Assembly (NCBI RefSeq): GCF_000708755.2
Contig: NZ_JGVU02000002.1
Coordinates: 186,001-250,000, forward strand
Origin: Metabacillus indicus LMG 22858
Lineage (GTDB): Bacteria; Bacillota; Bacilli; Bacillales; Bacillaceae
Direction of reading: 5' to 3'
Length of the DNA stretch: 64,000 nt
Part shown: positions 7,219 through 15,811 of the stretch, in pieces
How the letters are laid out: every line of letters starts with the position of its first letter
Numbering within the stretch: the first letter of the stretch is position 1
Translations under genes and position numbers: made by a program
Notes under the pieces: generated by a model
The model's input: only the letters and a program-made list of their open reading frames with translations
Database searches by the model: none
What the model was told of the DNA's origin: nothing

Positions 7219-7538
7219 TGTCTGTTTTTTAAACGGATGCAGTCATCGCATAAATTACCGCAGCAAAACATCTTTTCCTGGGGCACATAAAAACGGTGGC
7301 GGAATACATAAAGATTTTTATCCTCTCTGACAAAAACGGTTTCAGCCGTCAGCCTTTTGCCGCGCATGGCGGTCCGTGCCGACTTCTCAATCAGTAAGGC
7401 AAGCTCATTTGCTGATGCATTTCCTTTGTGCGCAATATAAAGAAACGGGATGCCTGCTGTTTTTTTAACCGTGCACGCAAGGCGTTTGTCCTCATTCATA
7501 AGCCGCAGGAACAGCTGAAACGTCTGCTCAAGATCCAA
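7203..7538 (-). CDS. Hypothetical protein with a C-terminal Cys cluster
   Basis: A 111-residue protein that I do not recognise. The first ~85 residues look like a small alpha/beta domain ('RLACTVKKTAGIPFLYIAHKG', 'LALLIEKSARTAMRGKRLTAETVFV'). The C-terminus holds the motif CCGNLCDDCIRLK followed by basic residues, suggesting a metal site. Start is TTG 7538 with AAAGGAG nine bases upstream. It is convergent with ylbF, whose own tail is Cys-rich, and divergent from ylbG. I do not recall it in the B. subtilis ylbF-ylbG interval. Base composition is like its neighbours, so recent transfer is not suggested. Confidence 0.65.
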   Translation of the reverse strand: MDLEQTFQLFLRLMNEDKRLACTVKKTAGIPFLYIAHKGNASANELALLIEKSARTAMRGKRLTAETVFVREDKNLYVFRHRFYVPQEKMFCCGNLCDDCIRLKNRHKKRG

Positions 7539-7569
7539 CTTGGCCAGCTCCTTTCAAAAAAGCTGCGTA

Positions 7570-7598
7570 TTGTAAAAAAATTAGAAAATTGTTACACT
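7570..7598 (+). promoter_or_regulatory. Candidate sigma-A promoter of ylbG
   Basis: TTGTAA (7570-7575), a 17-base spacer and TACACT (7593-7598) sit 36 bases before the ylbG start codon, in the divergent gap. Confidence 0.5.
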
Positions 7599-7633
7599 TC
7601 AAGTGGAGAATATAAAAAGGGAGAATATGAACG

Positions 7634-7906
7634 ATGTTTGATAAACGTCAAGGCATTATTATATGGATGCATTCGTTAAAGCAGATTAAAATGCTCCGCA
7701 AATTCGGCAACATCCACTACGTATCAAAAAAATTAAAGTATGTCGTCTTATATTGTGACATGGAGCAGGTTGAACATACAATCGAAAAGGTTTCTTCCTT
7801 TTCATTCGTCAAGCATGCTGAACCGTCATATAAGCCCTTTCTTAAACTGGAGTTTGAATCGAAGATTGATAAAGCGAAAGAATATGACTATAAACTTGGC
7901 TTGTAA
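7634..7906 (+). CDS. ylbG: YlbG, DUF2129 family protein
   Basis: A 90-residue cytoplasmic protein matching YlbG (DUF2129/UPF0298). The family hallmarks are '[37 protein letters not shown]' in the N-terminal two thirds and '[17 protein letters not shown]' near the end. It is predicted to fold as one small alpha/beta domain, and its function is unknown. GGGAGAAT precedes ATG 7634. A strong terminator follows two bases after the stop. Confidence 0.88.
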   Translation: MFDKRQGIIIWMHSLKQIKMLRKFGNIHYVSKKLKYVVLYCDMEQVEHTIEKVSSFSFVKHAEPSYKPFLKLEFESKIDKAKEYDYKLGL

Positions 7907-7941
7907 GAAAAAGCGCAGTCCTCGCGGCTGCGCTTTTTTTG
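7907..7941 (+). terminator. Terminator of ylbG
   Basis: A 10-bp stem (AAAAGCGCAG with CTGCGCTTTT) around a 9-base loop, followed by a run of T, starts two bases after the ylbG stop. Confidence 0.8.
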
Positions 7942-7959
7942 ATCTGTTAAGTCCGGCGT

Positions 7960-8340
7960 TTATTGCCAGGCAGGCAGATATCTGTTCATTCTGAGAATGC
8001 CTGTTAAATACTGATAATATAACTCTTTCTCAGCAAACTCTCCAGAGGATTTCACATTTAGTGCAATCATCGGTTTTTCAAGAGACTCCGAGAGCTCCTG
8101 GAATAGTTGGCGGCGCTTCGTTTCACCCGCCGGAATACCTTCAAGGCATAGATAGATGGCTTGAAATTGTCCCGGGTCAGTCGGCTGCATAACTACCGCA
8201 AAGGAAGACATGCTTCTTCCATCTGTATCTGTCTCCAAGATTAAAAATCTTGAGACACGGTGCGCATTAGCTTTAGATGTTTCAATCAGTTCATATAGGT
8301 CGGAATATCCTGCTCCAAGTTCGATAAAGCGCTGAATCAT
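7960..8340 (-). CDS. Conserved Bacillus protein of unknown function (DUF7147-like)
   Basis: A 126-residue acidic soluble protein with no motif that reveals activity. The sequence ('MIQRFIELGAGYSDLYELIE', 'RVSRFLILETDTDG', 'FQAIYLCLEGIP') resembles a conserved hypothetical family that I associate with this position in Bacillaceae; the family name is from memory and not certain. ATG 8340 is preferred to the upstream ATG 8385 because GGGGGA lies about eight bases before it. It is convergent with ylbG and divergent from csfG. Confidence 0.6.
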   Translation of the reverse strand: MIQRFIELGAGYSDLYELIETSKANAHRVSRFLILETDTDGRSMSSFAVVMQPTDPGQFQAIYLCLEGIPAGETKRRQLFQELSESLEKPMIALNVKSSGEFAEKELYYQYLTGILRMNRYLPAWQ

Positions 8341-8445
8341 GCGTATTTGTCCCCCTGTTTGTTCGTTCTTCACATAATGTATCACTTTTTTGGAAAGTAC
8401 GGTAGGTGATGATTTTATTTTCTTTCAGAAAAAATGTTAGAAGAT

Positions 8446-8475
8446 GTATAGGGTCCGGATGATTAGTGGATAATG
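8446..8475 (+). promoter_or_regulatory. Forespore sigma-F/sigma-G type promoter of csfG
   Basis: GTATA (8446-8450), a 15-base spacer and GTGGATAATG (8466-8475) match the sigma-F consensus (-35 GywTA, -10 GGnrAnAnTw) with two mismatches. It sits just before the structured RNA. Confidence 0.7.
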
Positions 8476-8481
8476 TTAGTA

Positions 8482-8639
8482 ACAACATCGATCGAGATGT
8501 TGTTGCCAACCGCGGAGAAGACTTACGTTTCCCCATAAGTTCTTCCTCCGGTTTCTCCTCTCCCTTTGCCTTCTGCCCAAAAAAAGCGTGCTTTTTTTGG
8601 TTCAGAAGGACCCCGCAGGATGCCTGCGGGGTTTTTTTT
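8482..8639 (+). ncRNA. csfG: CsfG, sporulation-specific small RNA
   Basis: The ylbG-rsmD(ylbH) interval is where CsfG, a forespore-specific small RNA conserved in endospore formers, is encoded in B. subtilis. The region here has the expected parts. A 5' hairpin is formed by ACAACATC and GATGTTGT around GATCGA. A pyrimidine-rich stretch follows at about 8538-8579. A CCTTCTG/CAGAAGG stem (about 8569-8609) encloses an A-run/T-run pair, and a final GC-rich terminator (CCCCGCAGG/CCTGCGGGG) ends in eight T. A sigma-F-type promoter is correctly placed upstream. No convincing open frame is present. Its molecular target is not known to me. Confidence 0.8.
8611..8639 (+). terminator. Terminator of csfG
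   Basis: CCCCGCAGG and CCTGCGGGG form a 9-bp stem (loop AT plus fraying), followed by eight T. Confidence 0.85.
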
Positions 8640-8721
8640 AATGCATTTGCCCATTCTCTATGGTACGATAAAACAGGCTGTTTTCATGCAGTAAAGACAT
8701 AAAATGACAGTGGTGAAAAAG

Positions 8722-9775
<1,054 letters not shown>

Positions 9776-9778
9776 AAT

Positions 9779-9811
9779 CAAGAGGTCTCATGAATTGAGG
9801 CCTCTTTTTTA
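9779..9811. terminator. Terminator between coaD and ylbJ
   Basis: A 10-bp stem (AGAGGTCTCA 9781-9790 with TGAGGCCTCT 9796-9805, one G·U) followed by six T. It separates convergent genes. Confidence 0.75.
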
Positions 9812-9821
9812 TGAGGATTCT

Positions 9822-11039
9822 TCACTTTCTCTGAAGCATTCTCTTGGCATAGATGATGACATAGACGGATAATGAGAAAAGTGTAATAACAGGACCTGTT
9901 TGCGTAAGCACGGACCAGACGGAACCAAGCACAACCGGCGCATCTTCCCTTAAAAATACAGGAATGACGGAAACCTCTGAACCGGAAACACCCAAATACA
10001 GCGGTTTCCAGAAGAGCCAGGCGAAAAATGCCGCATAAATGCCCTGCAGGATCCTTGCAGCGAAAAACGGCTGAAAACGGATATCTGTATCAGCAAGGAT
10101 ACTTGCCACCTGCGCCTGGATGGACAATCCGCTGAAGCCGAGCATAAAGCTGACGACAATTGCTTTTTGAAGCAAGTCTGTGTCAACCGTGCTCACAAGC
10201 TGACTGCCAAGAGTCATCTCAAATAACCCTGAAACGAGTGGAAGACCAAGAGAAGCCGATAAATGAACAGAAGCGAGAATAAGGCTGAATCCTGCAGCCG
10301 CTGCATCTGTCAGAGATAAAAGGGATAATAGTTTGTTTATGACAGAAAATAAAATAATAAAGCCGCCTACCATTAAAAGCGTCTGGATGGATGAAAGAAC
10401 GGCATCGCCAAGCATTTTGCCAATTGGGCGCCGGTCTTCCAGCCGTGTTCTGTGCATTTCATCAAAAGCTTGTTTAATGGACGGAATCTTTCTTGATTTG
10501 TCCTGATTTTCAGATTGGCTGTCCCTGCCGTGAAACCTCATTGTAAGACCTACTGCAAGATTTCCGGAGTAGTGGGCAGCTGCAAGCAGGAGACCAAGTG
10601 CCTGATTGTTGAAAAAACCGATCGCTACAGCACCGAATATGAACAGGGGATTTGATGAGTTTGTAAATGAAACTAGCCGCTCGGCTTCTCCTGCAGTAAG
10701 CTGCTGTTTCTTCCTCATCTCTGCAGTCAGTTTAGCGCCTGCCGGAGACCCTGAAGCCCATCCCATCGCCCAGACAAATCCGCCAATGCCGGGCACTCTG
10801 AACAGCGGCCGCATAACTGGTTCAAGAAGCACGCCGATAAAGGCAACAACACCGAAGCCGGTTAATAGCTGAGAGAGAATGAAAAACGGAAGAAGAGACG
10901 GAAAAACAACTCCCCACCATAATTCAAGCCCTGCCTTAGAAGCAGTAAAGGAAACCTTCGGGCTTATGATCATGGCAAATGCAAGGATGAAAAGCGAACA
11001 TCCAAGCACGAGTGTCTTCATTTTAGATGAATTCAACAT
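9822..11039 (-). CDS. ylbJ: Sporulation integral membrane protein YlbJ
   Basis: A 405-residue polytopic membrane protein with two nucleoside-recognition (Gate) domains. YlbJ is a sigma-E-controlled mother-cell protein needed for a heat-resistant spore in B. subtilis. Conserved blocks are 'WWGVVFPSLLPFFILSQLL' at about 43-62, 'GWASGSPAGAKLTAEMRKK' at about 92-112 and 'LGFSGLSIQAQVASIL' at about 300. A cytoplasmic charged loop falls at about 170-205. ATG 11039 has AGAGGGGG upstream. Transcribed against coaD and away from ylbK, as in B. subtilis. Confidence 0.9.
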   Translation of the reverse strand: MLNSSKMKTLVLGCSLFILAFAMIISPKVSFTASKAGLELWWGVVFPSLLPFFILSQLLTGFGVVAFIGVLLEPVMRPLFRVPGIGGFVWAMGWASGSPAGAKLTAEMRKKQQLTAGEAERLVSFTNSSNPLFIFGAVAIGFFNNQALGLLLAAAHYSGNLAVGLTMRFHGRDSQSENQDKSRKIPSIKQAFDEMHRTRLEDRRPIGKMLGDAVLSSIQTLLMVGGFIILFSVINKLLSLLSLTDAAAAGFSLILASVHLSASLGLPLVSGLFEMTLGSQLVSTVDTDLLQKAIVVSFMLGFSGLSIQAQVASILADTDIRFQPFFAARILQGIYAAFFAWLFWKPLYLGVSGSEVSVIPVFLREDAPVVLGSVWSVLTQTGPVITLFSLSVYVIIYAKRMLQRK

Positions 11040-11210
11040 GCGTCCCCCTCTTGCTTCTTTCTATACTTTTGAAAGCAGGAAGTGATAAAATAAAATCAGA
11101 CTTCCTGCAGGGTTGTACACTCTTTGATACTTCAATATACGAGAATAGGGGACCGTTTTAGACCATAGAATTGACTAATGAACGAATTGACATCAGAGGA
11201 GGGTATCTCT

Positions 11211-12017
11211 TTGAAAAGAGAACCTAAAATTGGTCTTGCACTGGGATCCGGGGGAGCGCGCGGATTTGCACATCTCGGAGTACTGAAAGTATTGAACGAT
11301 GAAGGAATACCTGTCAATATGATTGCCGGAAGCAGCATGGGCGCGCTTGTCGGGAGTTTTTATGCAACGGGGCTCGGATTTGAGCATTTATATAAACTTG
11401 CAGTGATGTTCAAACGGAAATACTATCTTGACTTTACTGTGCCGAAAATGGGGTTCATTGCCGGAAACCGCGTCAAGGAATTTATCCGTGTTTTTACAAG
11501 AGGGATGAATATCGAAGATCTCGAAATCCCGCTCTCTATTGTGGCAACGGATTTGTATGAAGGAAAAAAAGTCATCTTTACAAAAGGGCCTGTGGCAGAT
11601 GCAGTGAGGGCAAGCATTGCGATTCCAGGCATATTTGTTCCTGAAAAAATTGACGGCAAACTGCTCATCGACGGCGGAGTGGTCGATCGTATTCCCGTAT
11701 CGGTTGTCAAGGAAATGGGGGCAGATCTCGTCATTGCAGTGGACGTTTCCCGCGTGAAAAAGACAGAAGAAATTACATCCATCTTTGATGTTATTCTGCA
11801 GAGCCTTGATATTATGCAGGATGAACTTGTTCATCACCGAAAAATTGCTTCTGACATTATGATTCGTCCGCATGTCGAGCAGTACAGTTCCAAAGCCTTT
11901 AAAAACATTAAAGAAATCATTGAAATTGGTGAAAACGAAGCAAAAAAGCATGTAGAGGAAATAAAATTGCTTATAGAGAGCTGGAAGGGGTCTCAGCAGG
12001 ATGAAGAAGAATACTAA
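11211..12017 (+). CDS. ylbK: YlbK, patatin-like phospholipase family (RssA-type)
   Basis: A 268-residue patatin-fold serine hydrolase. The oxyanion-hole glycines are in ALGSGGARGFAHLGV (about 9-23), the nucleophile in AGSSMG (GxSxG, about 40-45) and the catalytic Asp in the DGG of LIDGGVVD (about 155). All catalytic elements are intact. The natural ester substrate is unknown. TTG 11211 is chosen because GAGGAGGG lies seven bases upstream and the protein then begins directly with the patatin strand; ATG 11178 has no such site. The end overlaps ylbL by 17 bases, indicating a coupled pair. Confidence 0.88.
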   Translation: MKREPKIGLALGSGGARGFAHLGVLKVLNDEGIPVNMIAGSSMGALVGSFYATGLGFEHLYKLAVMFKRKYYLDFTVPKMGFIAGNRVKEFIRVFTRGMNIEDLEIPLSIVATDLYEGKKVIFTKGPVADAVRASIAIPGIFVPEKIDGKLLIDGGVVDRIPVSVVKEMGADLVIAVDVSRVKKTEEITSIFDVILQSLDIMQDELVHHRKIASDIMIRPHVEQYSSKAFKNIKEIIEIGENEAKKHVEEIKLLIESWKGSQQDEEEY

Positions 12018-13023
12018 ACTGGTAAGAGCGATCCTTATAGGGATCATTCTGGCAGCGGTGCTGAATTTTATTAAGCTTCCTTTTTATATAACGAAGCCCG
12101 GAATGGCTACGGAGCTTGAGCCGATTATTGAAGTGGAGGGCGGCTATGAGGAGGAAGGCAGCTTTTCCCTTACAACCGTAGGTTTTGGAAGAGCCAACAT
12201 CTTCTCTTACGCCATAGCTTCTGTGTTCCCGTATCACGAAATCCTTCCTCTTGAGGACGTTGTCCAGGAAGGTGAATCAGATGATGAGTATCTGGACCGG
12301 CAGCTTCATATGATGGAATCTTCTCAGGAATCAGCGGTTGCGCTTGCTTATGAAAAAGCGGGCAAAAAGGTAGATTATCTTTTCAGGGGAATTTACGTCA
12401 TGCAGGTGGTAAAAGACATGCCTTCTGAAGGCAAGCTGAAAAACGGCGACAGAATTTTTGAAGTTGACGGCAGCGAATTTAAAACAGCTGAAGAATTTAT
12501 TGCATATGTCGGCAAAAAGAAAAAAGGCGACACAATCGAAATTACATATGAACGCAATGGGAAAAAAGGAAAAACAGAGATTGTGGCTGACACCTTCCCG
12601 AACGATCCGAAAAAAGTGGGAATCGGCATATCTCTTGTAACGGACAGGGAAATTGAAACCGATCCGGACATTACGCTTGATACAAGCAATATTGGCGGGC
12701 CTTCAGCAGGACTGATGATGTCGCTTGAAATTTATAATCAGCTCACAAAAGAGGATTTCACAAAGGGCCATCAGATTGCAGGAACCGGAACCATTGACGA
12801 CAATGGAAAAGTCGGTCCGATCGGAGGGATTTCGCAGAAGATTGTGGCTGCCGATAAATCAGGTGCAGATATTTTCCTTGCTCCAAATCAAGAGGGCATT
12901 GAAACGTCAAATTACAGGGAAGCGGTCAAGACGGCAAAAGAAATAGGCACAGAAATGAAAATCGTACCTATAGACACTTTTGACGACGCAATCGCTTATC
13001 TGGAAAAGCTGGACGTGAAATAA
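12001..13023 (+). CDS. ylbL: YlbL, membrane-anchored PDZ-Lon-type protease
   Basis: A 340-residue protease with one N-terminal transmembrane helix (about 8-28), a PDZ domain at about 125-205 and a C-terminal Lon-type Ser-Lys protease domain. The catalytic dyad is Ser235 in IGGPSAGLMM and Lys280 in IGGISQKIVAA. In B. subtilis YlbL (with CtpA) degrades the DNA-damage checkpoint inhibitor YneA, allowing recovery of division; streptococcal SepM is related. The active domain should face outside. The gene starts inside ylbK and ends before a strong terminator. Confidence 0.92.
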   Translation: MKKNTKLVRAILIGIILAAVLNFIKLPFYITKPGMATELEPIIEVEGGYEEEGSFSLTTVGFGRANIFSYAIASVFPYHEILPLEDVVQEGESDDEYLDRQLHMMESSQESAVALAYEKAGKKVDYLFRGIYVMQVVKDMPSEGKLKNGDRIFEVDGSEFKTAEEFIAYVGKKKKGDTIEITYERNGKKGKTEIVADTFPNDPKKVGIGISLVTDREIETDPDITLDTSNIGGPSAGLMMSLEIYNQLTKEDFTKGHQIAGTGTIDDNGKVGPIGGISQKIVAADKSGADIFLAPNQEGIETSNYREAVKTAKEIGTEMKIVPIDTFDDAIAYLEKLDVK

Positions 13024-13040
13024 AACGGGCGTCAGCTCGT

Positions 13041-13078
13041 GAAAAAACCACGCGGAACATTTCTGCGTGGTTTTTTTC
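13041..13078 (+). terminator. Terminator of ylbK-ylbL
   Basis: Stem ACCACGC (13047-13053) with GCGTGGT (13065-13071), extended by A-run/T-run pairing. Confidence 0.8.
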
Positions 13079-13105
13079 GTATATAAACCTCAACTGAACT
13101 AAGTT

Positions 13106-14335
13106 CTACAAAAAACAGCCTTTCTCCCTGTCATACTGAAACGGTCTAGTGGAATATTCCCGTTTTATGCAATGGGATCTCAGCGGTTCAGGCAGAATCA
13201 TCGCATGAACCGCTGAAGCTTTGATGTCGAGATCAAGCAGCGGGTGGCTGAATGATGAAAGAACAGAAACAAGCGGCGTCTCCAGGTTTTTTTTCACACT
13301 GTTTAAGTAGGACCTGCCTGCATCCGACATTCCGAGCAGTCTTAAATAGGGAGCGCGTCCGCCTGCCTGCTGCATTTGATCTTTCGTTGTCCGTGTTAAA
13401 AGATGAAGGCACATCCGCTGCAGTCTTGTCCACGTATATCGTTTCGTTTTAAGCTGTTCCATGAACTCTTTAAAAGATTCCGCATGCATAATCACAGATT
13501 TGACCCTGTTTTCAAGGCCTTCCTCAACTTCATAGATTTGTCTCATTTCTTCCATGCTCATCGTGCAGACCGTATACTTCAGCAGGTTAAAATAGTTTTC
13601 CCAGTGATGAAGGACGCCGTGCTCTGATTCATACTCACGCAGAAGCTCGTTTGTAGACGATGGAACAAAGGGGGAAATATCCTTTTGTTCATCTGAAAAC
13701 AGCGCTTTTCTTATGCTTGTTGCACTTGCAATCGGAGAAGAATTAAAATCCTCATCATGATAGCCTGCAGCGGTCCGTTTGATTGTGAGGGGACGCATGG
13801 ATGCTTTCTGCTTTTGGATCGCACGGACATACTGAAACCCCAGAATATTATTTGGAAGGGACAGATCAAGCGGGCGTGAATCTGTTTCCAGGGAAAGAAA
13901 TGCTGAGGTCTGGGCACTGGGATAGCTCATGCCCTCTTTCATAAACTGTTTAACCAGCTGCTGATACTCTGCATGATGGCTGTTCAGCAGCTCGGCTGTT
14001 TCAAGAAAAGGAGAAATCTCCCCGTTTTCACTCCCGAAGCATACACTGCTGCATCCGAGTGCTTCAAGAATGGAAATGGCACCATCTGCAAAGGTTTCAG
14101 CTTTTTGAGTTGCATAGGCATAAGGGAGTTCAATCACAAGATCTGCACCCTGCTTTAATGCCATTTTCGTACGAGCCCATTTTGAGACAAGCGCAGGCTC
14201 GCCGCGCTGAAGAAAGTTGCCGCTCATCACGGCAATCACTGCATCTGCACCAGAAGCCGTTTTCGAAGCCTCAAGATGATAAAGGTGTCCGTTATGAAAC
14301 GGATTATATTCCACAACCAATCCAACCGCTTTCAA
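13106..14335 (-). CDS. tmcAL: tRNA(Met) cytidine acetate ligase TmcAL (YlbM)
   Basis: A 409-residue enzyme that makes N4-acetylcytidine at the wobble base of elongator tRNA-Met from acetate and ATP. The N-terminus KAVGLVVEYNPFHNGHLYHL carries the HxGH nucleotidyltransferase motif, and 'VIAVMSGNFLQRGEPAL' and 'IELPYAYATQKAE' are family blocks. I start at TTG 14335 because GGAGG is nine bases upstream and the family N-terminus begins there; the longer ATG form adds 21 non-conserved residues. Upstream lies the 52-bp repeat array. Confidence 0.9.
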   Translation of the reverse strand: MKAVGLVVEYNPFHNGHLYHLEASKTASGADAVIAVMSGNFLQRGEPALVSKWARTKMALKQGADLVIELPYAYATQKAETFADGAISILEALGCSSVCFGSENGEISPFLETAELLNSHHAEYQQLVKQFMKEGMSYPSAQTSAFLSLETDSRPLDLSLPNNILGFQYVRAIQKQKASMRPLTIKRTAAGYHDEDFNSSPIASATSIRKALFSDEQKDISPFVPSSTNELLREYESEHGVLHHWENYFNLLKYTVCTMSMEEMRQIYEVEEGLENRVKSVIMHAESFKEFMEQLKTKRYTWTRLQRMCLHLLTRTTKDQMQQAGGRAPYLRLLGMSDAGRSYLNSVKKNLETPLVSVLSSFSHPLLDLDIKASAVHAMILPEPLRSHCIKREYSTRPFQYDREKGCFL

Positions 14336-14419
14336 GTGGGCATGCCTCCAAACCAAATGTTTTACATAAATCATGTCTCCTGAAGCAGAGGAAGTCAAGT
14401 TCGGTTCTTTGAAAAGCTG

Positions 14420-14735
14420 TTCTGCTGTTTTTGAGGGACCGGTTTGAAGCTTGAGGTAGCAAAAAGGATTGTATTACGACCCTTCAGTGAAAAGGGTGGT
14501 GGCTGAAGGTTCAAAAGAGGGCGCATATGACCGTTTAGAGAACAGCATCTGAGCTGAAGGGTTATAAGAAGACTACATATGACCGTTCAGGGAGCAGCAT
14601 CTGAGCTGAGGGGTCATAAGAAGGGTGCATATGACCGTTCAGAGAGAAACATCTGAACTGAGGGGTCAAAAGAAAGCCGCATATGACCGTTCAAAGAACA
14701 GCAGCAGACCTAAAAGGTCAAAAAAAGATTTCATA
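14420..14735. repeat. 52-bp tandem repeat array A (four good and about two degenerate copies)
   Basis: CATATG recurs at 14524, 14576, 14628 and 14680, and CATATT at 14732, an exact 52-bp period. A degenerate copy occupies 14472-14523 and a weaker one about 14420-14471. Each unit holds an imperfect dyad, GACCGTTCAG near positions 6-15 and CTGARGGGTC near 31-40, able to form a roughly 10-bp hairpin. The array fills most of the tmcAL-ylbN interval (14336-14920). Open frames through it have no ribosome site and no protein-like sequence. The ylbN promoter lies downstream at 14864-14892. Confidence 0.9.
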
Positions 14736-14863
14736 TTACTGCACAATGAATTCCTCCTGAAAAAAATCCTCCATGCACCTGACATAAAAAAACGTGTTTT
14801 TTGCCCCGAATATTTTGCTTTAAATGCTTATTCATGTATACTAAACACTGTAAAGAAAAAATA

Positions 14864-14892
14864 TTGACAAATATTATTGCGAAAGCTATAAT
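14864..14892 (+). promoter_or_regulatory. Consensus sigma-A promoter of ylbN-rpmF
   Basis: TTGACA (14864-14869), a 17-base spacer and TATAAT (14887-14892): a perfect housekeeping promoter, fitting strong expression of ribosomal protein L32. The start codon of ylbN is 29 bases downstream. Confidence 0.92.
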
Positions 14893-14920
14893 TACCTTTG
14901 TTGCCTTGAGGTGATACCAT

Positions 14921-15442
14921 ATGAAATGGTCTATTAATGAATTGAACAAACTGCAAAACAAGGGACTGCAGATTGATGAAACGATCCAGTTAACCGATAT
15001 GAGAGGCGCTCTTTCTGAAGTTCGCGATATTTCTCCTGTTAAAGTAACAGGCAGAGCAGATCTCGGCTCTTCAAAAGCTGTCTTTCATCTGACGCTTTCC
15101 GGCACGCTGATTCTCCCTTGTGCAAGAACGCTGGTGGATGTTCCATTTCCGTTCGAAATTCATACAACTGAAACGTTTTTATTAAAACCGAATGCAGACT
15201 TCGAGATGGAAGAAGATGTCCATCACGTTCAGGAAGATATCGTTGACTTAATACCTGTTATTAAAGAAAACATTCTTTTGGAAGTGCCGATGCAGGTTTT
15301 TAGCGATTCTGTTGAAGAAAATGATCAGGCTGCCCCGCAAGAGGGAAAAGATTGGAAAGTGATCTCTGAAGAAGAGAACAAAAACAAGATTGACCCAAGA
15401 CTTGCCGGGTTATCGAAATTTTTCGATGATCAAGACAGCTGA
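14921..15442 (+). CDS. ylbN: YlbN, DUF177/YceD family protein
   Basis: A 173-residue protein of the YceD/DUF177 family, which is almost always encoded just upstream of rpmF and is linked in other bacteria to 23S rRNA or large-subunit biogenesis. Visible family features are 'ISPVKVTGRADLGSSKAVFHLTLSGTLILPCARTLVDVPFPFE' at about 42-85 and the acidic C-terminus with 'IDPRLAGLSKFF'. The ribosome site GAGGTGAT is eight bases before ATG 14921. rpmF starts 72 bases after the stop under the same strong promoter. Confidence 0.9.
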   Translation: MKWSINELNKLQNKGLQIDETIQLTDMRGALSEVRDISPVKVTGRADLGSSKAVFHLTLSGTLILPCARTLVDVPFPFEIHTTETFLLKPNADFEMEEDVHHVQEDIVDLIPVIKENILLEVPMQVFSDSVEENDQAAPQEGKDWKVISEEENKNKIDPRLAGLSKFFDDQDS

Positions 15443-15514
15443 TGCTATTGTTTAGCACTTATATATAGGCTGTTACACACTGTTTTAACGAAACTCTGTA
15501 AGGAGGTGGGAATA

Positions 15515-15688
15515 ATGGCTGTACCTTTTAGAAGAACTTCTAAAACGAGAAAGAGACTGCGTCGTACACACTTCAAATTGCAAGTGCCTGGTATGGTAGC
15601 ATGCCCAAACTGTGGTGAAGTGAAATTAGCTCACCGCGTATGTAAAGAATGTGGAACATACAAAGGAAAAGAAGTTGTAAGCAAATAA
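15515..15688 (+). CDS. rpmF: 50S ribosomal protein L32 (zinc-binding form)
   Basis: A 57-residue ribosomal protein. The N-terminus [18 protein letters not shown] is typical of L32, and two CxxC pairs (CPNC and CKEC) form the zinc ribbon, so this is the Zn-dependent (C+) version. ATG 15515 follows GGAGGTGGG; an in-frame GTG nine bases earlier lies within that site. A terminator ends the transcript. Confidence 0.96.
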   Translation: MAVPFRRTSKTRKRLRRTHFKLQVPGMVACPNCGEVKLAHRVCKECGTYKGKEVVSK

Positions 15689-15697
15689 CAGCTTCAT

Positions 15698-15737
15698 TAA
15701 AAAAGCAAGGATCCTAAAGGGTCCTTGCTTTTTTTTG
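15698..15737 (+). terminator. Terminator of rpmF
   Basis: AAGCAAGG and CCTTGCTT form an 8-bp stem with further inner pairing, followed by eight T. Confidence 0.85.
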
Positions 15738-15811
15738 TGTTTGTGCTGGTTTGCTTCTTATCCTTCCTATAAAATAAGAGGGGAGATAATAACGGCAAGA
15801 AGGGGATGCAT

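Noticed and set aside
11388-12047. A 219-codon minus-strand frame
   Set aside because: Entirely antisense to ylbK, which has intact catalytic motifs; the antisense peptide is Phe/Cys/His-rich and unlike a protein.
14420-14735. CRISPR array
   Set aside because: Units repeat over their full 52 bp with no variable spacers, and no cas genes are present in the window.
14625-14867. An 80-codon frame running through the 52-bp repeats
   Set aside because: Repeats are 52 bp, not a multiple of three, so a repeat-encoded protein would shift frame each unit; no ribosome site.
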